Shown here in pieces: positions 27,901 through 34,963 of a stretch of DNA of 64,000 bases. Made by a program: the position numbers and the translations under genes. The stretch comes from Aldehydirespirator sp965220485. GTDB taxonomy: Bacteria; Actinomycetota; Acidimicrobiia; Acidimicrobiales; Aldehydirespiratoraceae. Location: contig OZ244832.1 of NCBI GenBank assembly GCA_965220485.1, positions 2,542,001 to 2,606,000 of the forward strand. The letters run 5' to 3'. Under the pieces are notes generated by a model. The model did not search any database. It was not told the DNA's origin and saw only the letters and a program-made list of their open reading frames with translations. Position 1 is the first letter of the stretch. Each line of letters opens with the position of its first letter.

Positions 27901-30054
27901 GGGCGTCCCGGCCGGGAACGTCAGCGTGCCGGTGAGAGAACCCTCCGGAGTCCATGTGTCGCCGTCGCCCACACAGGCGATCTGAGTGGTGTGCGCCGCA
28001 TCCGAGCACCGAGCCAACGGCTCGAAGTCGTCGTGCGCGGTCGCCGTGCCGCCAGAGATCACATAGCCCACGGTCACGTCGTCCACCTCGTCGGTGAGCA
28101 CCGCCGGGCTGCCGTCCACGGTGAGGCGCACCCTGAACGCGAGCGTGTCGCCCTCATCGCCCGAGTCGGCGATGGGGTCGATTGACACTACCGGGATGTC
28201 GTCGTTGACGATCCGGCCCCTCGCGCCGCCGTCGTCAGGCGGCGATGGCGCCTCGATCGCCTCGCCGCTCACGACCCAGACCTCCAGCCAGAACGTCTCG
28301 TCGGGCTCCACCACCGAGTCGTCACAGGACACCACCGGCGGGACAGCTATCCGCTGCGTGCCGCCTGGCACCCTCACCGTGCCCTCGGCGGTGAACGTGC
28401 CCGTGCCCGGGTCCCGCCACCGCAGGTAGTCCACCCCCGCGGCCGAGCAATCGTCTCCCAGCGTCGCCCCGCGGCCGACCGCAAGGGGGTCGTCCTGGAG
28501 CCGGTACCCCACCACCACCTCCGCGGCCGGGGGCGGGACCAGCTCCAACTCGAAGTTGAGCGGTTCGCCCTCGGTGGCCTCCACGTCGGCGACTGACAGC
28601 CTCGCCTCGTCGTCGAGTATGCGCCCGCCGCGTGTGCGGTGGCCGTCCCGCACCCCCACATCGGTGCCCGTCTCGCCGGTGAGGCTCACCAGCACCACCT
28701 CGGTCTGCTCGCCCTCAGGCGACGACCGGTCATCGACAGTGCTGACCCGCACCTCGTGCTCGAGCTTCAGCCCCAACGATCTCGGCCTGAACGTCACCGT
28801 CTCGTCCAACTCCAAATAGTCCGAGCCCGCCGTCGCCCAGTCGCAGGGCAGCTGGCTCGCCCGCACCCACGACTCGCAGGCCTCGCCCAGCGCCGCCGGG
28901 CCGGCCACGGTGGCCACCTGCACCGTCAACTCCTCGGCGATGTCTTGGACCAGCGCGCCCTGGTCGTCGCCGATGCGCAACGTGAACACCAGGTATCCGT
29001 CGTCGGGCACCGACGGATCTCCGCCCTCGTCTACCTCCGGGTTGGGCGGCACGAACTGGAGCAAGGGCCGCGGGTCGTTGTCGGTGATCGTGCCCGTCGC
29101 GCTGAGGCGGTCGTCGTCGAGGGTGACGCCGGGCGGAGCCCCGGTGAGAACGAGCACCAGTTGCTCGCCGTCGTCGTAGAAGTCGTCGTCGACAACCGGA
29201 ATCGTGATCTCGCTGGAGTCCTGGTCGGCGGTGATGGTCACGGTCCCGCCCAGATCAGCGAAGGCGGCGACCCCGAAGTCCGCGAGCTGTGCGGTGGTCA
29301 GGTCCTCGTACACCCCATAGGACAGCGTCACCTCCTCGCCGAAGGACGGCTGGAGGGTCACCGTGAACACCAGATCAGTTCCCTCGGGCGCCGAGGTCTC
29401 GGTGGGGTCGAAGCCCGCGACCAGGCGGGCCTCGCGCAGCACGATCTCGGAGGCTTGGCCGTGGAAGGTGACCGTGGGGAACAGGCCCCGCAGCGGGGCC
29501 ACCGCGCCGTCGCTCTCGCACATGAACTGCACCCCGAGTATCCCCACGCCGCCAGTCGTGCGGCCGGGCTCGAACTCCAGCCACTCCTCCCGCACGAACC
29601 CGAGCGGCTCGTCGTCGTCCTCGGCGTCGTCCTCGGCGTTGGGGCGCAGACCCCCCACGCAAAGGAACTCCAGCCCCGGCCGCGACTCCAGCACGTCCTC
29701 GGCCACCGTCTCGCGGTCGGCGGCCCCAGCGTCGTCTTCGTCGCAGCACAGCGCGGCCGCGGTGGCGGCCTCCTCCGCGGCCAGATCGGCGGTCAGCGCA
29801 GCCCGGCCGCCCCGGCCCGCCCACAGCACGAACAGGGTCAACAGCATCAGCACCGGTATCAGCAGCACCAGCTCCAGCGAAACCGTGCCCGACTGGTCGC
29901 GGCGCCCGCGGTCGGCGCAGGGCCGCGTGCCGCCGACAGCCAGGTCCACCCGACCCACCGAACCCTCAACTACAGGTCGAGGTGCGGGTTGCGGGTCGGG
30001 CCGGGCGCGGGCTGGGCCCGTCGGTACCGCCCGCGGTCGGGGACTGACGCCCAC
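18979..30054 (-). CDS. Giant TadE-like prepilin fused to about 28 Calx-beta modules (copy 1)
   Basis: This is one uninterrupted frame of 3,691 residues. A leader ends at Gly56, followed by TVSLE and the helix LVLLIPVLMLLTLFVLWAG: a type IV prepilin site with Gly at -1 and Glu at +5. Residues about 75-200 resemble a TadE/TadG ectodomain (AALTADLAAEEAATAAALCC, FLCVGGLRP). From about residue 205 to the end the protein is an array of roughly 28 Calx-beta modules of about 100-140 residues, each with F-V-L-type strands, an acidic E-x-D-E-x-F turn and a G-T-I-x-D-D-D linker, which in other proteins bind calcium. No C-terminal anchor or sortase motif is seen, so the N-terminal helix is the only membrane or pilus link. 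It follows a TadE-like gene by 12 bases. The start is uncertain: later GTG codons would give a shorter leader. Likely role, by inference: a prepilin-peptidase-processed, Tad-displayed adhesive fibre. Confidence 0.85.
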   Translation of the reverse strand: MGVSPRPRAVPTGPARARPDPQPAPRPVVEGSVGRVDLAVGGTRPCADRGRRDQSGTVSLELVLLIPVLMLLTLFVLWAGRGGRAALTADLAAEEAATAAALCCDEDDAGAADRETVAEDVLESRPGLEFLCVGGLRPNAEDDAEDDDEPLGFVREEWLEFEPGRTTGGVGILGVQFMCESDGAVAPLRGLFPTVTFHGQASEIVLREARLVAGFDPTETSAPEGTDLVFTVTLQPSFGEEVTLSYGVYEDLTTAQLADFGVAAFADLGGTVTITADQDSSEITIPVVDDDFYDDGEQLVLVLTGAPPGVTLDDDRLSATGTITDNDPRPLLQFVPPNPEVDEGGDPSVPDDGYLVFTLRIGDDQGALVQDIAEELTVQVATVAGPAALGEACESWVRASQLPCDWATAGSDYLELDETVTFRPRSLGLKLEHEVRVSTVDDRSSPEGEQTEVVLVSLTGETGTDVGVRDGHRTRGGRILDDEARLSVADVEATEGEPLNFELELVPPPAAEVVVGYRLQDDPLAVGRGATLGDDCSAAGVDYLRWRDPGTGTFTAEGTVRVPGGTQRIAVPPVVSCDDSVVEPDETFWLEVWVVSGEAIEAPSPPDDGGARGRIVNDDIPVVSIDPIADSGDEGDTLAFRVRLTVDGSPAVLTDEVDDVTVGYVISGGTATAHDDFEPLARCSDAAHTTQIACVGDGDTWTPEGSLTGTLTFPAGTPAADQTIEVELSPDYLLEPDPETFRLVLERPTGAVLFDREPGNTNPDEPYAQGTITDDPPPVLSVSGFVGREGDTREFTVSLADPRAGEDVTVGYVISGGTATAHDDFEPLARCSDAAHTTQIACVGDGDTWTPEGSLTGTLTFPAGTPAADQTIEVELSPDYLLEPDPETFRLVLEHPTGAVLFDREPGNTNPDEPYAQGTITDDPPPVLSVSGFVGREGDTREFTVSLADPRAGEDVTVGYVISGGTATAHDDFEPLARCSDAAHATQIACEGDDDTWTPEGSLTGTLTFPSGTIGRTVGVRLKRDTILNEGNETLRLTLSSPDRAVLGDSDSITPGDQFYGVGTITEIDPPWLTVDNPDAVLEGEQVQFTVTLCNAFPGVSVTVDYHTENRSARAGALGRGDFDHIAAGTLMFDSASEETAPHAVAEVCGDRGVTARSLPPPAVQTHADTIAENPEWFALVLSGQTPTNQVGIGKAIGSGTITNVNRLSVVVSDPTAQQEGGTLQYVISLVDEEDQPAIPTAAQPVTVHYATENGTATAETGPDCTSGSGGDYIAVARTPVTLTQDNPTRTVPVTTCTDTIDEDDETVKLLLSRPSPNATIGDGQGTGTIIDQPPPYIRIDNPAAVREGETVTFTVSLVGEDGRPRSTSETVTVDYVTSDRTATAGLDYARTPTSGLGTVTFDPGDTAKPIPVRTIADDTWETEETFRLDLSDAKNAILDKAAGTGRIRANCIMQTDPAGPTITAHDLTYVEHADRVSYDISFSRPLCEDFWIQHRFVPITAQCADMACGAPGHTYPNPGWRRPAAASEAERMTVTAVTAGLRDEPPPPGSWVVNDDLDEDTETYYFEVTWGDDMPLRWGREWVSGLFTIIDDDPEPRLSISDEAAPAGEAMTFNVELDAPSGRTVTVDYRFENITAEAGDDYSAAPGRVTFTPDATTGSTGTVERIVVPTEANTSGEGDEAFRVVLESAVHAGFADNIGIGTILAGAGPRLSISDAVADEGDTMSFAVRLSPAAAQPVTVGYATVQRPQGPEGAATENSDYVPKNGTVTFVAGDDEELIEFIEVTIKDDGDTEPPETFLVELSNQSSGVSLADRSAVGTINGDVPCVDRRVSSGHTQPTPRMTSATSFDEDAGQVTITVAVETPFCQSVSISPRTHPEHGTATRDVDYIEPRASQDERLGALQSEFSFPLVLIDDDIVEGDEQIALSVQFAREYSVYLPVPGHGVQADLTIIDDDAATLQLPAADAPATAAEGGYLSFVARLDRPTVQPVTFDYATADGSAPAAAAGADYESTSDTAEIPPGELSVTIPVRTIEDALDEHDENVELRISDLAGAEPDPGGSVAFGRITDDDDPPAVEVSNPSADEGDALVFEVTLDAPSGRAASVSYSTSNGSATAGNDYASASGTLTFTAGQTAKTVPVQALFDDEIEGAERFSLNLSSSVLRFDDDRGTGTIRDVTDRRVTVSDAYVVEGGALGFEVGFDGPPSSRDITLRYTTVSDAALGDTAAAGDDYRAEQGGLRIIAGETSAVVTVATVDDALDEDAERLRLVLSDPAGAVLVDGEAVGVIIDNDPVPGLSVDDPEATENGDGTPIAFTVRLSEASGRNVTVRYSTADGTAKEGDDYIAASDEEVTIPAGSDTGAVPVMLVDDAAAEPVETFWLVLSGPSNAGLDDTTGVGRILDDDGPIQILVDDPEPVQEAEGASVTFTVRLSRASPDEEVTVTYATEDATATAGGDYTADTGPLAFAAGDIEKTVTIMLVNDDDAEDVETFRLRLSSPSSNAELGDDSAVAVAVIRDDDGLPTLSVADSPPAPEGASASFAVRLSRASAQEVTVVYAAVVDPFAGEAAATPGQDFDAVAGTLTIPARAASATVAVPLPDDALDEHTETFWLRLADPTGATVDGGTATGTISDNDPLPLLSVADTGATEGRTLRFMVRLNAPSGRTVTVPWTTAVRSIGDPASPTDDYIAASGTLTFPSGTTTASIVIATVDDEVSEPDETFWIRLGEPTYATVDDGVAVGAIRDDDGLPRISIAGTKLTEDESPAIFVVRLSRRSSRPVTVAYSSGGGTATPGADYAVEGGARGTLTFPAGSTRGEISVYVVDDNIAEGTETFRISLSDPVNAVIAEGAGTAVGVIVDDDLAGITIGGAQASEGDGTIVFPVTLSPPSADGVSVRYTTFDGSAAQPGDYTAVSDTLTIAPETTAAAIAVTLTDDPFVEDAESFLVRLSDPTGAELAAAEAIGVILDDDALPVISLPDYTSFREDAGTISLRLTLDRASDREVRVDYATGTHSPTHCDVPYVPASGTVVFPPGSVAEEFEITLVDDQEQCAHSFGDQTRRTFRVNLTNPQNATFRTDIRYDWFTGLRVTYQILTDHIAVSVWDIEALPCIGSVGPAGILEDAGTAVFTSRLNYVSDADVRFRVYTATTIVREWTEFQALATSNVDYTALDTILTILAGSMSTDVAVTILDDSLVEDAEGFRLVARAVENVRHECVSWLHGGADAWIIDDDAPPQLSVGDVDVAENAGTAAFAVSLDRVSASDITVNYATADDTATEPDDYTETSSTLQIDAGLTIAFVEVPLIDDTDTEEDETFTLQLSDPSGADIGEGQATATIRDDESVGLPSLSVADAAGSDNDGRLRLLVMLSEPSTDDVTFRVSTVAVPSLGDRAATPSTQWNNFTGDYHPLNGEYEYTIVAGRTETYVPVFLTQYDRTPEFDEMFRVVLHDPMGATLGKASAWATILDDDTPIVTIDDARVLENAGSMSFTVRLHEPGVYRASLRYTTLVSSSAGDAAATPDEDYAHSAGVVYIPVGQTTATVTVPISGDSIDELDEVFLLELSDAVALQFSDTIAVGTIVDDDPGWWIDDPSVWEYSATMDFTVNRDHTSTSAVTLNYRIAAAGSAVGGTDCAVDGVDYLTPSGSVTLQPSDTQAAISLELCNDTVAEGLETLVIELVGVTGRKLTGVGTITDDD
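27030..28080. repeat. 444-bp near-identical tandem duplication inside giant gene 1
   Basis: Two full copies and a partial third of a 444-base (148-codon) segment lie head to tail. They contain residues such as VTVGYVISGGTATAHDDFEP and YLLEPDPETFRLVLE, with only a few base changes. The unit is one Calx-beta module plus linker, so domain number changes by in-frame recombination. Confidence 0.9.
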
Positions 30055-30066
30055 GGAACTGCCCGC

Positions 30067-31083
30067 TCAGCCCGACAGCGCCGTGCGGTCCACCGAGCGT
30101 GCCAGCCTCTCGAGGACTTCGGGGCGCTGTTCGCACCGCTCGACTGACGTGACGCTGTCGGCTCGGCTCAGGCGACCCATCGACTCGGCCCCCATCCGCA
30201 TCCCCTCGGGCCACACCTGCGCGGCGGCCCAGCCCGCGTCCTGCCAGTCGGCGGCCAGCGCCACGTGCACGGCGTCGTTCACCACGACTCGCTTAGAGGT
30301 CCTGCACGGCAGCGGCGGCGGCTCCAAGTCAACGTTGTCCGACATGGTCAGGGAGTCGCTGTAGAAGCCCCGCAGCGAGCCCATGTCGACTCCCAGGTAC
30401 CCGAGATCGCGGATCATCGCGTCCCTCAGACCCTTACACGCGTCCTCCCACCTCACGACCTGTTCCCGCAGGTCATCCTTCTGGTCGCGGAGAGCGGCGA
30501 CTCGCGCTTGCTCCTGATCCTCGTCAGCCAGCACCAAAGCCGGATCATGGATCTGATCATCAAATCCATCAAGGGCGATCTGCTGATCGTCGCTGCGCCT
30601 GCACTCCGGGAAGAAGGCTGGCAGTTCGCCCTTGTGCATGCCGTGGCCGTCGCGCCAGGCCACCGCGAACATGGCCAGGTCGTCGGCCGCCTCCTGCATC
30701 GAGGACTCCGCGGCCAGGCGCTGGGGCCCGGCCATGGCCACCACTGCTGCGAAGGCCGACACCGGAACCATCAGCAGCACCCACAGGCTCACCGCCCCGC
30801 CGCGCTCGTCCCGCCCGGCGGACGCGCCGCGCCGTCCTCGCCGCCCGACCCGCAGGCTCACCGCGCCGCCCTCGTCCCGCTCGACCCGCAGGCTCACCGC
30901 GCCGCCCTCGTCCCGCTCGACCCGCAGGCTCACCGCGCCGCCCTCGTCCCGCCCGGCGGGCGCGCCGCGCCGTCCTCGGCGGTGCCTGCCCAGCGCCCTC
31001 GCCGCCTTGCGTTGGGTCGGGCCGCGGGCTCGGTGCCTCCGCCCGCCTGGGACGGCTCGGTGGCTGCCTGCCGGCTTGGGCAT
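30067..31083 (-). CDS. TadE/TadG-like pseudopilin with a repeated leader
   Basis: This is 338 residues from ATG 31081-31083, preceded by AGGAGA. After a basic leader of about 96 residues comes GG-AVSLWVLLMVPVSAFAAVVA and then an extracellular region of about 210 residues with several cysteines. The helix and the position next to a pilin-type gene point to a Tad minor pseudopilin (TadE/G), although +5 is Trp, not Glu. The leader carries three perfect copies of RDEGGAVSLRVE, each looking like the true cleavage region RDERGGAVSLWV without the hydrophobic helix. Its stop is 12 bases before giant gene 1, and the lipoprotein gene ends 48 bases upstream, so the three form one operon. The matching gene in the second cassette has been deleted. 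Confidence 0.65.
   Translation of the reverse strand: MPKPAGSHRAVPGGRRHRARGPTQRKAARALGRHRRGRRGAPAGRDEGGAVSLRVERDEGGAVSLRVERDEGGAVSLRVGRRGRRGASAGRDERGGAVSLWVLLMVPVSAFAAVVAMAGPQRLAAESSMQEAADDLAMFAVAWRDGHGMHKGELPAFFPECRRSDDQQIALDGFDDQIHDPALVLADEDQEQARVAALRDQKDDLREQVVRWEDACKGLRDAMIRDLGYLGVDMGSLRGFYSDSLTMSDNVDLEPPPLPCRTSKRVVVNDAVHVALAADWQDAGWAAAQVWPEGMRMGAESMGRLSRADSVTSVERCEQRPEVLERLARSVDRTALSG
30851..30958. repeat. Three tandem 36-bp units in the pseudopilin leader
   Basis: The unit begins CGCAGGCTCACCGCGCCG; three copies run 30851-30958, the last differing at its end. Each encodes 12 residues (RDEGGAVSLRVE) on the minus strand. Confidence 0.9.
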
Positions 31084-31131
31084 CGCTTTCCCGGTCTCCT
31101 GCGAGCGGTCCTTGAAGCCTCCAGTGAAGGT

Positions 31132-32529
31132 TTAGAGATTCTCCGGGAGGGCCCAGTCGGCGTCGTCGACGTTGTCTCGGGTCACCGCCGTCGGCTCGAA
31201 CACCACATGGCCGGTGTCGTGGGTTCCGCCGAGCAGGAAGTCCCCGCAGGCCGCGCCGGCGAGGCGGGCCTGCTGAGCGAGGCCCGGCACCGCCGCGGCC
31301 ACCACCACCCTCTCGCGGATGTAGTCCGCCACCCGCTCGCTCATGTGGAGCCCCACGGCGTACATGTCGCCGTACAGGAGCTGGTCGGCGATCACCGCGG
31401 CAACCTCCTCCAGGCCCTGGTCGGTGTGGAAGACGATGTCGACGTCGATGTTGTCGAGCACCCACGCCTCCGTCGCGTCGTACACCGCGAACGGGTCGAA
31501 GCCGAACGAGTCCACGTCGGTCGGGCTGTTGACCCACTCCACGCCGGAGTGGATCTCCGACAGCCCCGCCACGAAGCCCCGCATCAGGTCGAAGGACTGC
31601 TGGTCGCCGGCGTCGCCGGTGAGCACCCCGGCCCGGCGCACGAGGATCCCGCCGTCGGCGGCCCACCGACCCACCTGGGACCCGACCGCCTGGCCCGCGC
31701 CGTAGCCGTCGATGCCGTAGAACGCGAAGCGCTTGGAGTCGGGGGTGTCGCCGTTCACCGCGAACACCGGGATCCCGGCGTCGACCGCGTTGTCGATCAC
31801 ACCGCCGAGCAGGCGGGGCCCGGCGGCCTCCACGGCGAGGCAGTCGATGTCTCCGGAGGCGATCAGCGACTCGACGGTGGCCGCCTGCGCCTCGGCGTCG
31901 GCGCTGGTGGGGCCGATCACCCTGGCGTTGATCTCTGTGCCGTGCTCCTCGGCGGCGGAGGCCGCGGCCCGCGACCAGCCGTGCTCGAAGGACCCGGCCG
32001 TGCCCGAGTCGCCCGTGGCCGTGAGCGAGACCACGAAGTTGAGCCTCTCGCCCGCGGCCAGCTTCGCCGCGATGCGCTCCGACAGCACGAAGTTGCCCCA
32101 GGCCAGCTCCGCCACATGGGGCGGGCCCGCGGGCGGCGCCTCGACAGCCGACTCCGGTGTGGAGGCCGGCTCGTCGTCCGAGGCCGGCTCCACAGTAGAG
32201 GGCTGCTCGTCGTCCGAGGGCGGCTCCACAGTAGAGGGCGGCTCCTCCTCGACAGGCTCCGGCGCGGCGTCCTGGTCCTGCTCCAGCGGGACGGACGGCG
32301 CAGCGGCAGCGTCGTCGCCGTCGTCGCCTCCGCACGCGGCGGCCACCAGAGCCAGCACGCCCACGGCCGCCGCGGCCACCAACGCCCGCGCGGGCCTCGC
32401 GCCGGCCGGGCTGGACGGGCGGGTCGCCGGGCTCGGCCGGCACGGGGCCGCGACCGCCCCCGCCTGCGGCGCGTCCCCCGCGCTGGTTGCGATCCCCGCC
32501 TGCGGCGTGTTCGTACGTGTCGTGTTCAT
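31132..32529 (-). CDS. RbsB-like sugar-binding lipoprotein (cassette 1)
   Basis: This 465-residue protein has a long N-terminal extension, then a hydrophobic segment and lipobox VAAAC at about residue 70, a Pro/Glu/Ser-rich acidic linker of about 70 residues, and a Peripla_BP_4 (ribose/galactose-type) fold to the end. Fold markers include FVVSLTATGDSGTAGSFEHGW, INARVIGPTSADAEAQ, IDCLAVEAAGP and VDIVFHTDQG. It should sit on the outer face of the membrane with the binding domain held away by the linker. No ABC permease or ATPase for it is anywhere in the window. It precedes the TadE-like gene and giant gene 1, so ligand sensing or attachment is as likely as import. The start may be a later codon nearer the hydrophobic segment. 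A 60% or so identical paralogue lies at 48338-49582. Confidence 0.8.
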   Translation of the reverse strand: MNTTRTNTPQAGIATSAGDAPQAGAVAAPCRPSPATRPSSPAGARPARALVAAAAVGVLALVAAACGGDDGDDAAAAPSVPLEQDQDAAPEPVEEEPPSTVEPPSDDEQPSTVEPASDDEPASTPESAVEAPPAGPPHVAELAWGNFVLSERIAAKLAAGERLNFVVSLTATGDSGTAGSFEHGWSRAAASAAEEHGTEINARVIGPTSADAEAQAATVESLIASGDIDCLAVEAAGPRLLGGVIDNAVDAGIPVFAVNGDTPDSKRFAFYGIDGYGAGQAVGSQVGRWAADGGILVRRAGVLTGDAGDQQSFDLMRGFVAGLSEIHSGVEWVNSPTDVDSFGFDPFAVYDATEAWVLDNIDVDIVFHTDQGLEEVAAVIADQLLYGDMYAVGLHMSERVADYIRERVVVAAAVPGLAQQARLAGAACGDFLLGGTHDTGHVVFEPTAVTRDNVDDADWALPENL

Positions 32530-32548
32530 CGCGCTTTGCCTCCAAGTG

Positions 32549-32587
32549 TGATATGAGGTTGCATTCCGATCAATTAGGGTGTAGAAG
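32549..32587 (+). promoter_or_regulatory. Conserved 5' element of the coiled-coil genes, copy 1
   Basis: The block GATATGAGGTTGCATTC followed by a purine-rich site lies directly before the GTG start. The same block precedes three other members of this gene family (34391, 50309, 51071). Here it is also the gap to the divergent lipoprotein gene, so both promoters are probably within it. Confidence 0.6.
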
Positions 32588-33136
32588 GTGGTTGTGGACA
32601 TCAACGGGATCACCCAGCTCGCGACCCTGCTGGTGTCCGTGCTGGCCATCATCTGGCACCAGCAGCGCAGCATCGACAAGCTCCGCCGCGCCACCCGGGA
32701 GGACAACCGGGAGCTGCGCCGCGAGTTCCGGGAGGACAACCGGGAGCTGCGCCGCGAGCTGCGCCGCGAGTTCCGGAGAGAGAGCAGGAAGCTGCGCGCC
32801 GACCTCGACAAGGACAACAAGCAGCTGCGCGCCGACCTCGACAAGGACAACAAACAGCTGCGCGCCGACCTCGACAAGGACAACAAGCATCTGCGCGCCG
32901 ACCACGGCGAGCTGAGGCGGGCATTCCAGAGGCTAGCCGACAGCGTCGCCGACAACGGGCGCAAGCTGGCCCGCATCGAGGGGTTCTTGGGCATCGGGAT
33001 GCCCGCCGCGGCCGCGGCCGGCGCGCCGGGCGCAGAGTTGGCGGCGACGTCCGAGGGCGCGCCGGGCGAACCGTTCGGGGCGCGGCCCCACGACTCCCCG
33101 GGCGACGGCGCGCCGCAGTCCGGCGACTCCGACTAG
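32588..33136 (+). CDS. Membrane-anchored hendecad coiled-coil protein 1
   Basis: This is a 182-residue protein. An N-terminal hydrophobic segment (ITQLATLLVSVLAIIW) is followed by about seven 11-residue repeats such as REDNRELRREF and RADLDKDNKQL, three of the latter being nearly identical. Then come LADSVADNGRKLARIEGFLGIGMP and an Ala/Gly/Pro-rich tail. Eleven-residue periodicity predicts a rod-like, nearly straight coiled coil facing one side of the membrane. I do not recognise a named family. Three close paralogues with different repeat numbers lie in this region, always on the plus strand and always near TadE-like genes, so a structural role with the surface apparatus is likely. It is divergent from the lipoprotein gene. 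Confidence 0.75.
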   Translation: MVVDINGITQLATLLVSVLAIIWHQQRSIDKLRRATREDNRELRREFREDNRELRRELRREFRRESRKLRADLDKDNKQLRADLDKDNKQLRADLDKDNKHLRADHGELRRAFQRLADSVADNGRKLARIEGFLGIGMPAAAAAGAPGAELAATSEGAPGEPFGARPHDSPGDGAPQSGDSD

Positions 33137-33240
33137 CGCGCGAGCCTCCCTGGGCCCGCGCCGTCCGGCGCAGTGTCCGGCGCCACCCGACGGCGGGTCC
33201 GCCGGTGCTCGCCGGCCGCGCCGCCGCGGTACAGTCGCGG

Positions 33241-33702
33241 GCATCAGCCGCCTCCAAGACATCACCGCACGCGGACTCGCGCAGCGCGTCTATGGCGTCC
33301 GCGCCGTCGCGGGCATCAGCCGCCTCCAAGACATCACCGCACGCGGACTCGCGCAGCGCGTCTATGGCGTCCGCGCCGTCGCGGGCATCAGCCGCCTCCA
33401 AGACATCACCGCACGCGGACTCGCGCAGCGCGTCTATGGCGTCCGCGCCGTCGCGGACATCAGCCGCCTCCAAGACATCACCGCACGCGGACTTGCGCAG
33501 CGCGTCTATGGCGTCCGCGCCGTCGCGGACATCAGCCGCCTCCAAGACATCACCGCACGCGGACTCGCGCAGCGCGTCTATGGCGTCCGCGCCGTCGCGG
33601 ACATCAGCCGCCTCCAAGACATCACCGCACGCGGACTCGCGCAGCGCGTCTATGGCGTCCGCGCCGTCGCGGGCATCAGCCGCCTCCAAGACATCACCGC
33701 AC
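33241..33702. repeat. About 6.4 tandem copies of a 72-bp unit
   Basis: Units begin at 33241, 33313, 33385, 33457, 33529, 33601 and (partial) 33673, each starting GCATCAGCCGCCTCCAAG or with GACATC in place of GGCATC. In the plus frame that continues into the TadE-like gene each unit reads as 24 residues (from GISRLQDITARGLAQ to VRAVA). All six frames are open through the array, so frame alone does not prove it is coding. Confidence 0.95.
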
Positions 33703-33776
33703 GGCGCCGCTCGCGGGCTGCTGCGCCGCCGCGCCGCGCCGCGGGCGGGGGCTGGCGCCGGGCCACCGCGGGCCGC

Positions 33777-34376
33777 CGCGACGAGCGCGGCGAGACGCTG
33801 GCGCTGCTCGTGGTGTGGCCCGCGCTCATCACCGCGATCCTGCTGCTGATGCTGGTGCACGCGTTCATCGTGACCAACGCCCGGGCCGAGGCCGAGGTGG
33901 CCGCGTCCGAGGGGCTGCGCTCGGCGTGGCGCGCCGCAGCCGACTCCGACTTCCTGACCGACCCAGACAACCCGGGCAATGACGACTATGTGAAACCCGA
34001 GCCGCATCCTGAGGTGCTGGAGATGGCCGAAGCCGCCAAGAACGCGGTGGCTCGGGCGGCCGCCACTGAGGGCGGCTGGCGCTGGTGGAGCCCCGGCGCA
34101 GCCGAGGTCCACAGCGACTGGTGCCACGAGTACCTCGACCGATCCGACTCGAGCTTCGACGATTACTCGCAGGGCCAGCGCCGGCCGGTCGAGGACGAGA
34201 CGGGATGGGTGAGGGTGGTGGTGTCGGGCGAGGTGTTCGGCCCGCTGGCCGCGCTGTGGCCCAACCGCTGGGACCGGATCTACGCAGCGGCGCAGGGGCC
34301 GGCGATCCTGGTCCCCCCGGCGACCGCGGACCAAAGGAGCGGAACCGCAGTGCCCGCCCAGCTCCCGATCTGCTGA
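33777..34376 (+). pseudogene. TadE-like pseudopilin, copy 1, probably without a usable start
   Basis: From 33777 the translation RRDERGETLALLVVWPALITA through HAFIVTNARAEAEVAAS to the end AVPAQLPIC is over 90% identical to the intact copy at 49641-50294. It has one hydrophobic helix, then about 170 extracellular residues with WWSPGAAEVHSDWCHEYLDR. Upstream, the frame runs back through the 72-bp array without any ATG, GTG or TTG; the only start codon is GTG 33810, inside the helix, which would remove the prepilin site. The array seems to have replaced the leader. The gene may be inactive, or it may depend on a rare start such as CTG 33150. Confidence 0.6.
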
Positions 34377-34390
34377 CCGGAAGCGCATAG

Positions 34391-34441
34391 CCCATATTGT
34401 TGTGATGTAAGATTGCATTCTAATCCATGAGGATGTAGAGA
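34391..34441 (+). promoter_or_regulatory. Conserved 5' element of the coiled-coil genes, copy 2
   Basis: CCCATATTGTTG, then AGATTGCATTCTAATCC, then GAGGATG just before the GTG start. It is nearly identical to the elements at 50309 and 51071. Confidence 0.6.
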
Positions 34442-34942
34442 GTGGCTGTGGACATCAACGGCATCACCCAGCTCGCGACCCTGCTGGTGTCGGTGCTGGC
34501 CATCATCTGGCACCAGCAGCGCAGCAACGACAAGCTCCGACGGGAGTTCCACGAAGACAACCGGGAGTTGCGCCGGGAGTTCCGGCGAGAGAACAGGAAG
34601 CTGCGCCGGGAGTTCCGGCGAGAGCACGCGAAGCTGCACGCCGACCATGGCGAGTTGAGACGGGCGTTCGAGAGGCTGGCCGAGATCGTCGTGGACAACG
34701 GGCGCAAGCTGGCCCGCATCGAGGGGTTCCTGGGCATCGGGATGCCCGACCCGGCCGCAGCCTCAGCACCGGGTGCAGCGATGGCCGCAACACCCCACGA
34801 CCCCCCGGACGCCCCGCCGCCGCCGTCCCACGACCCCCCAGGCGTCCCGCCGCCGCCGTCCCACGACACCCCGAGCGCCCCGCCGCCGCCGTCCCACGAC
34901 ACACCGAGCGACGCAGCCCCGCAGGCCCGCGACTCCGGCTGA
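34442..34942 (+). CDS. Membrane-anchored hendecad coiled-coil protein 2
   Basis: This is 166 residues from GTG 34442. It has the same N-terminal membrane segment as its paralogues (ITQLATLLVSVLAIIW), then about four 11-residue repeats (RREFRRENRKL type), the conserved LAEIVVDNGRKLARIEGFLG and a Pro/His/Asp-rich tail with repeats of the form PPPPSHDTP. It follows the TadE-like gene by about 65 bases, the same arrangement as at 50295-51013, so the pair was duplicated as a unit. The tail probably projects or is flexible. The family is not recognised. Confidence 0.75.
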   Translation: MAVDINGITQLATLLVSVLAIIWHQQRSNDKLRREFHEDNRELRREFRRENRKLRREFRREHAKLHADHGELRRAFERLAEIVVDNGRKLARIEGFLGIGMPDPAAASAPGAAMAATPHDPPDAPPPPSHDPPGVPPPPSHDTPSAPPPPSHDTPSDAAPQARDSG

Positions 34943-34963
34943 CACCCGACTCGTCGGCGCACC

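Noticed and set aside
21445..28185. 2,246-residue plus-strand open frame
   Set aside because: It lies entirely antisense to giant gene 1. Its low-complexity Gly/Arg/His/Val composition is the mirror of the Calx-beta coding pattern in high-G+C DNA, and it has no domain of its own.
33241..33702. CRISPR or a tRNA cluster in the 72-bp array
   Set aside because: There are no spacers, no cloverleaf, and the units are direct tandem copies.
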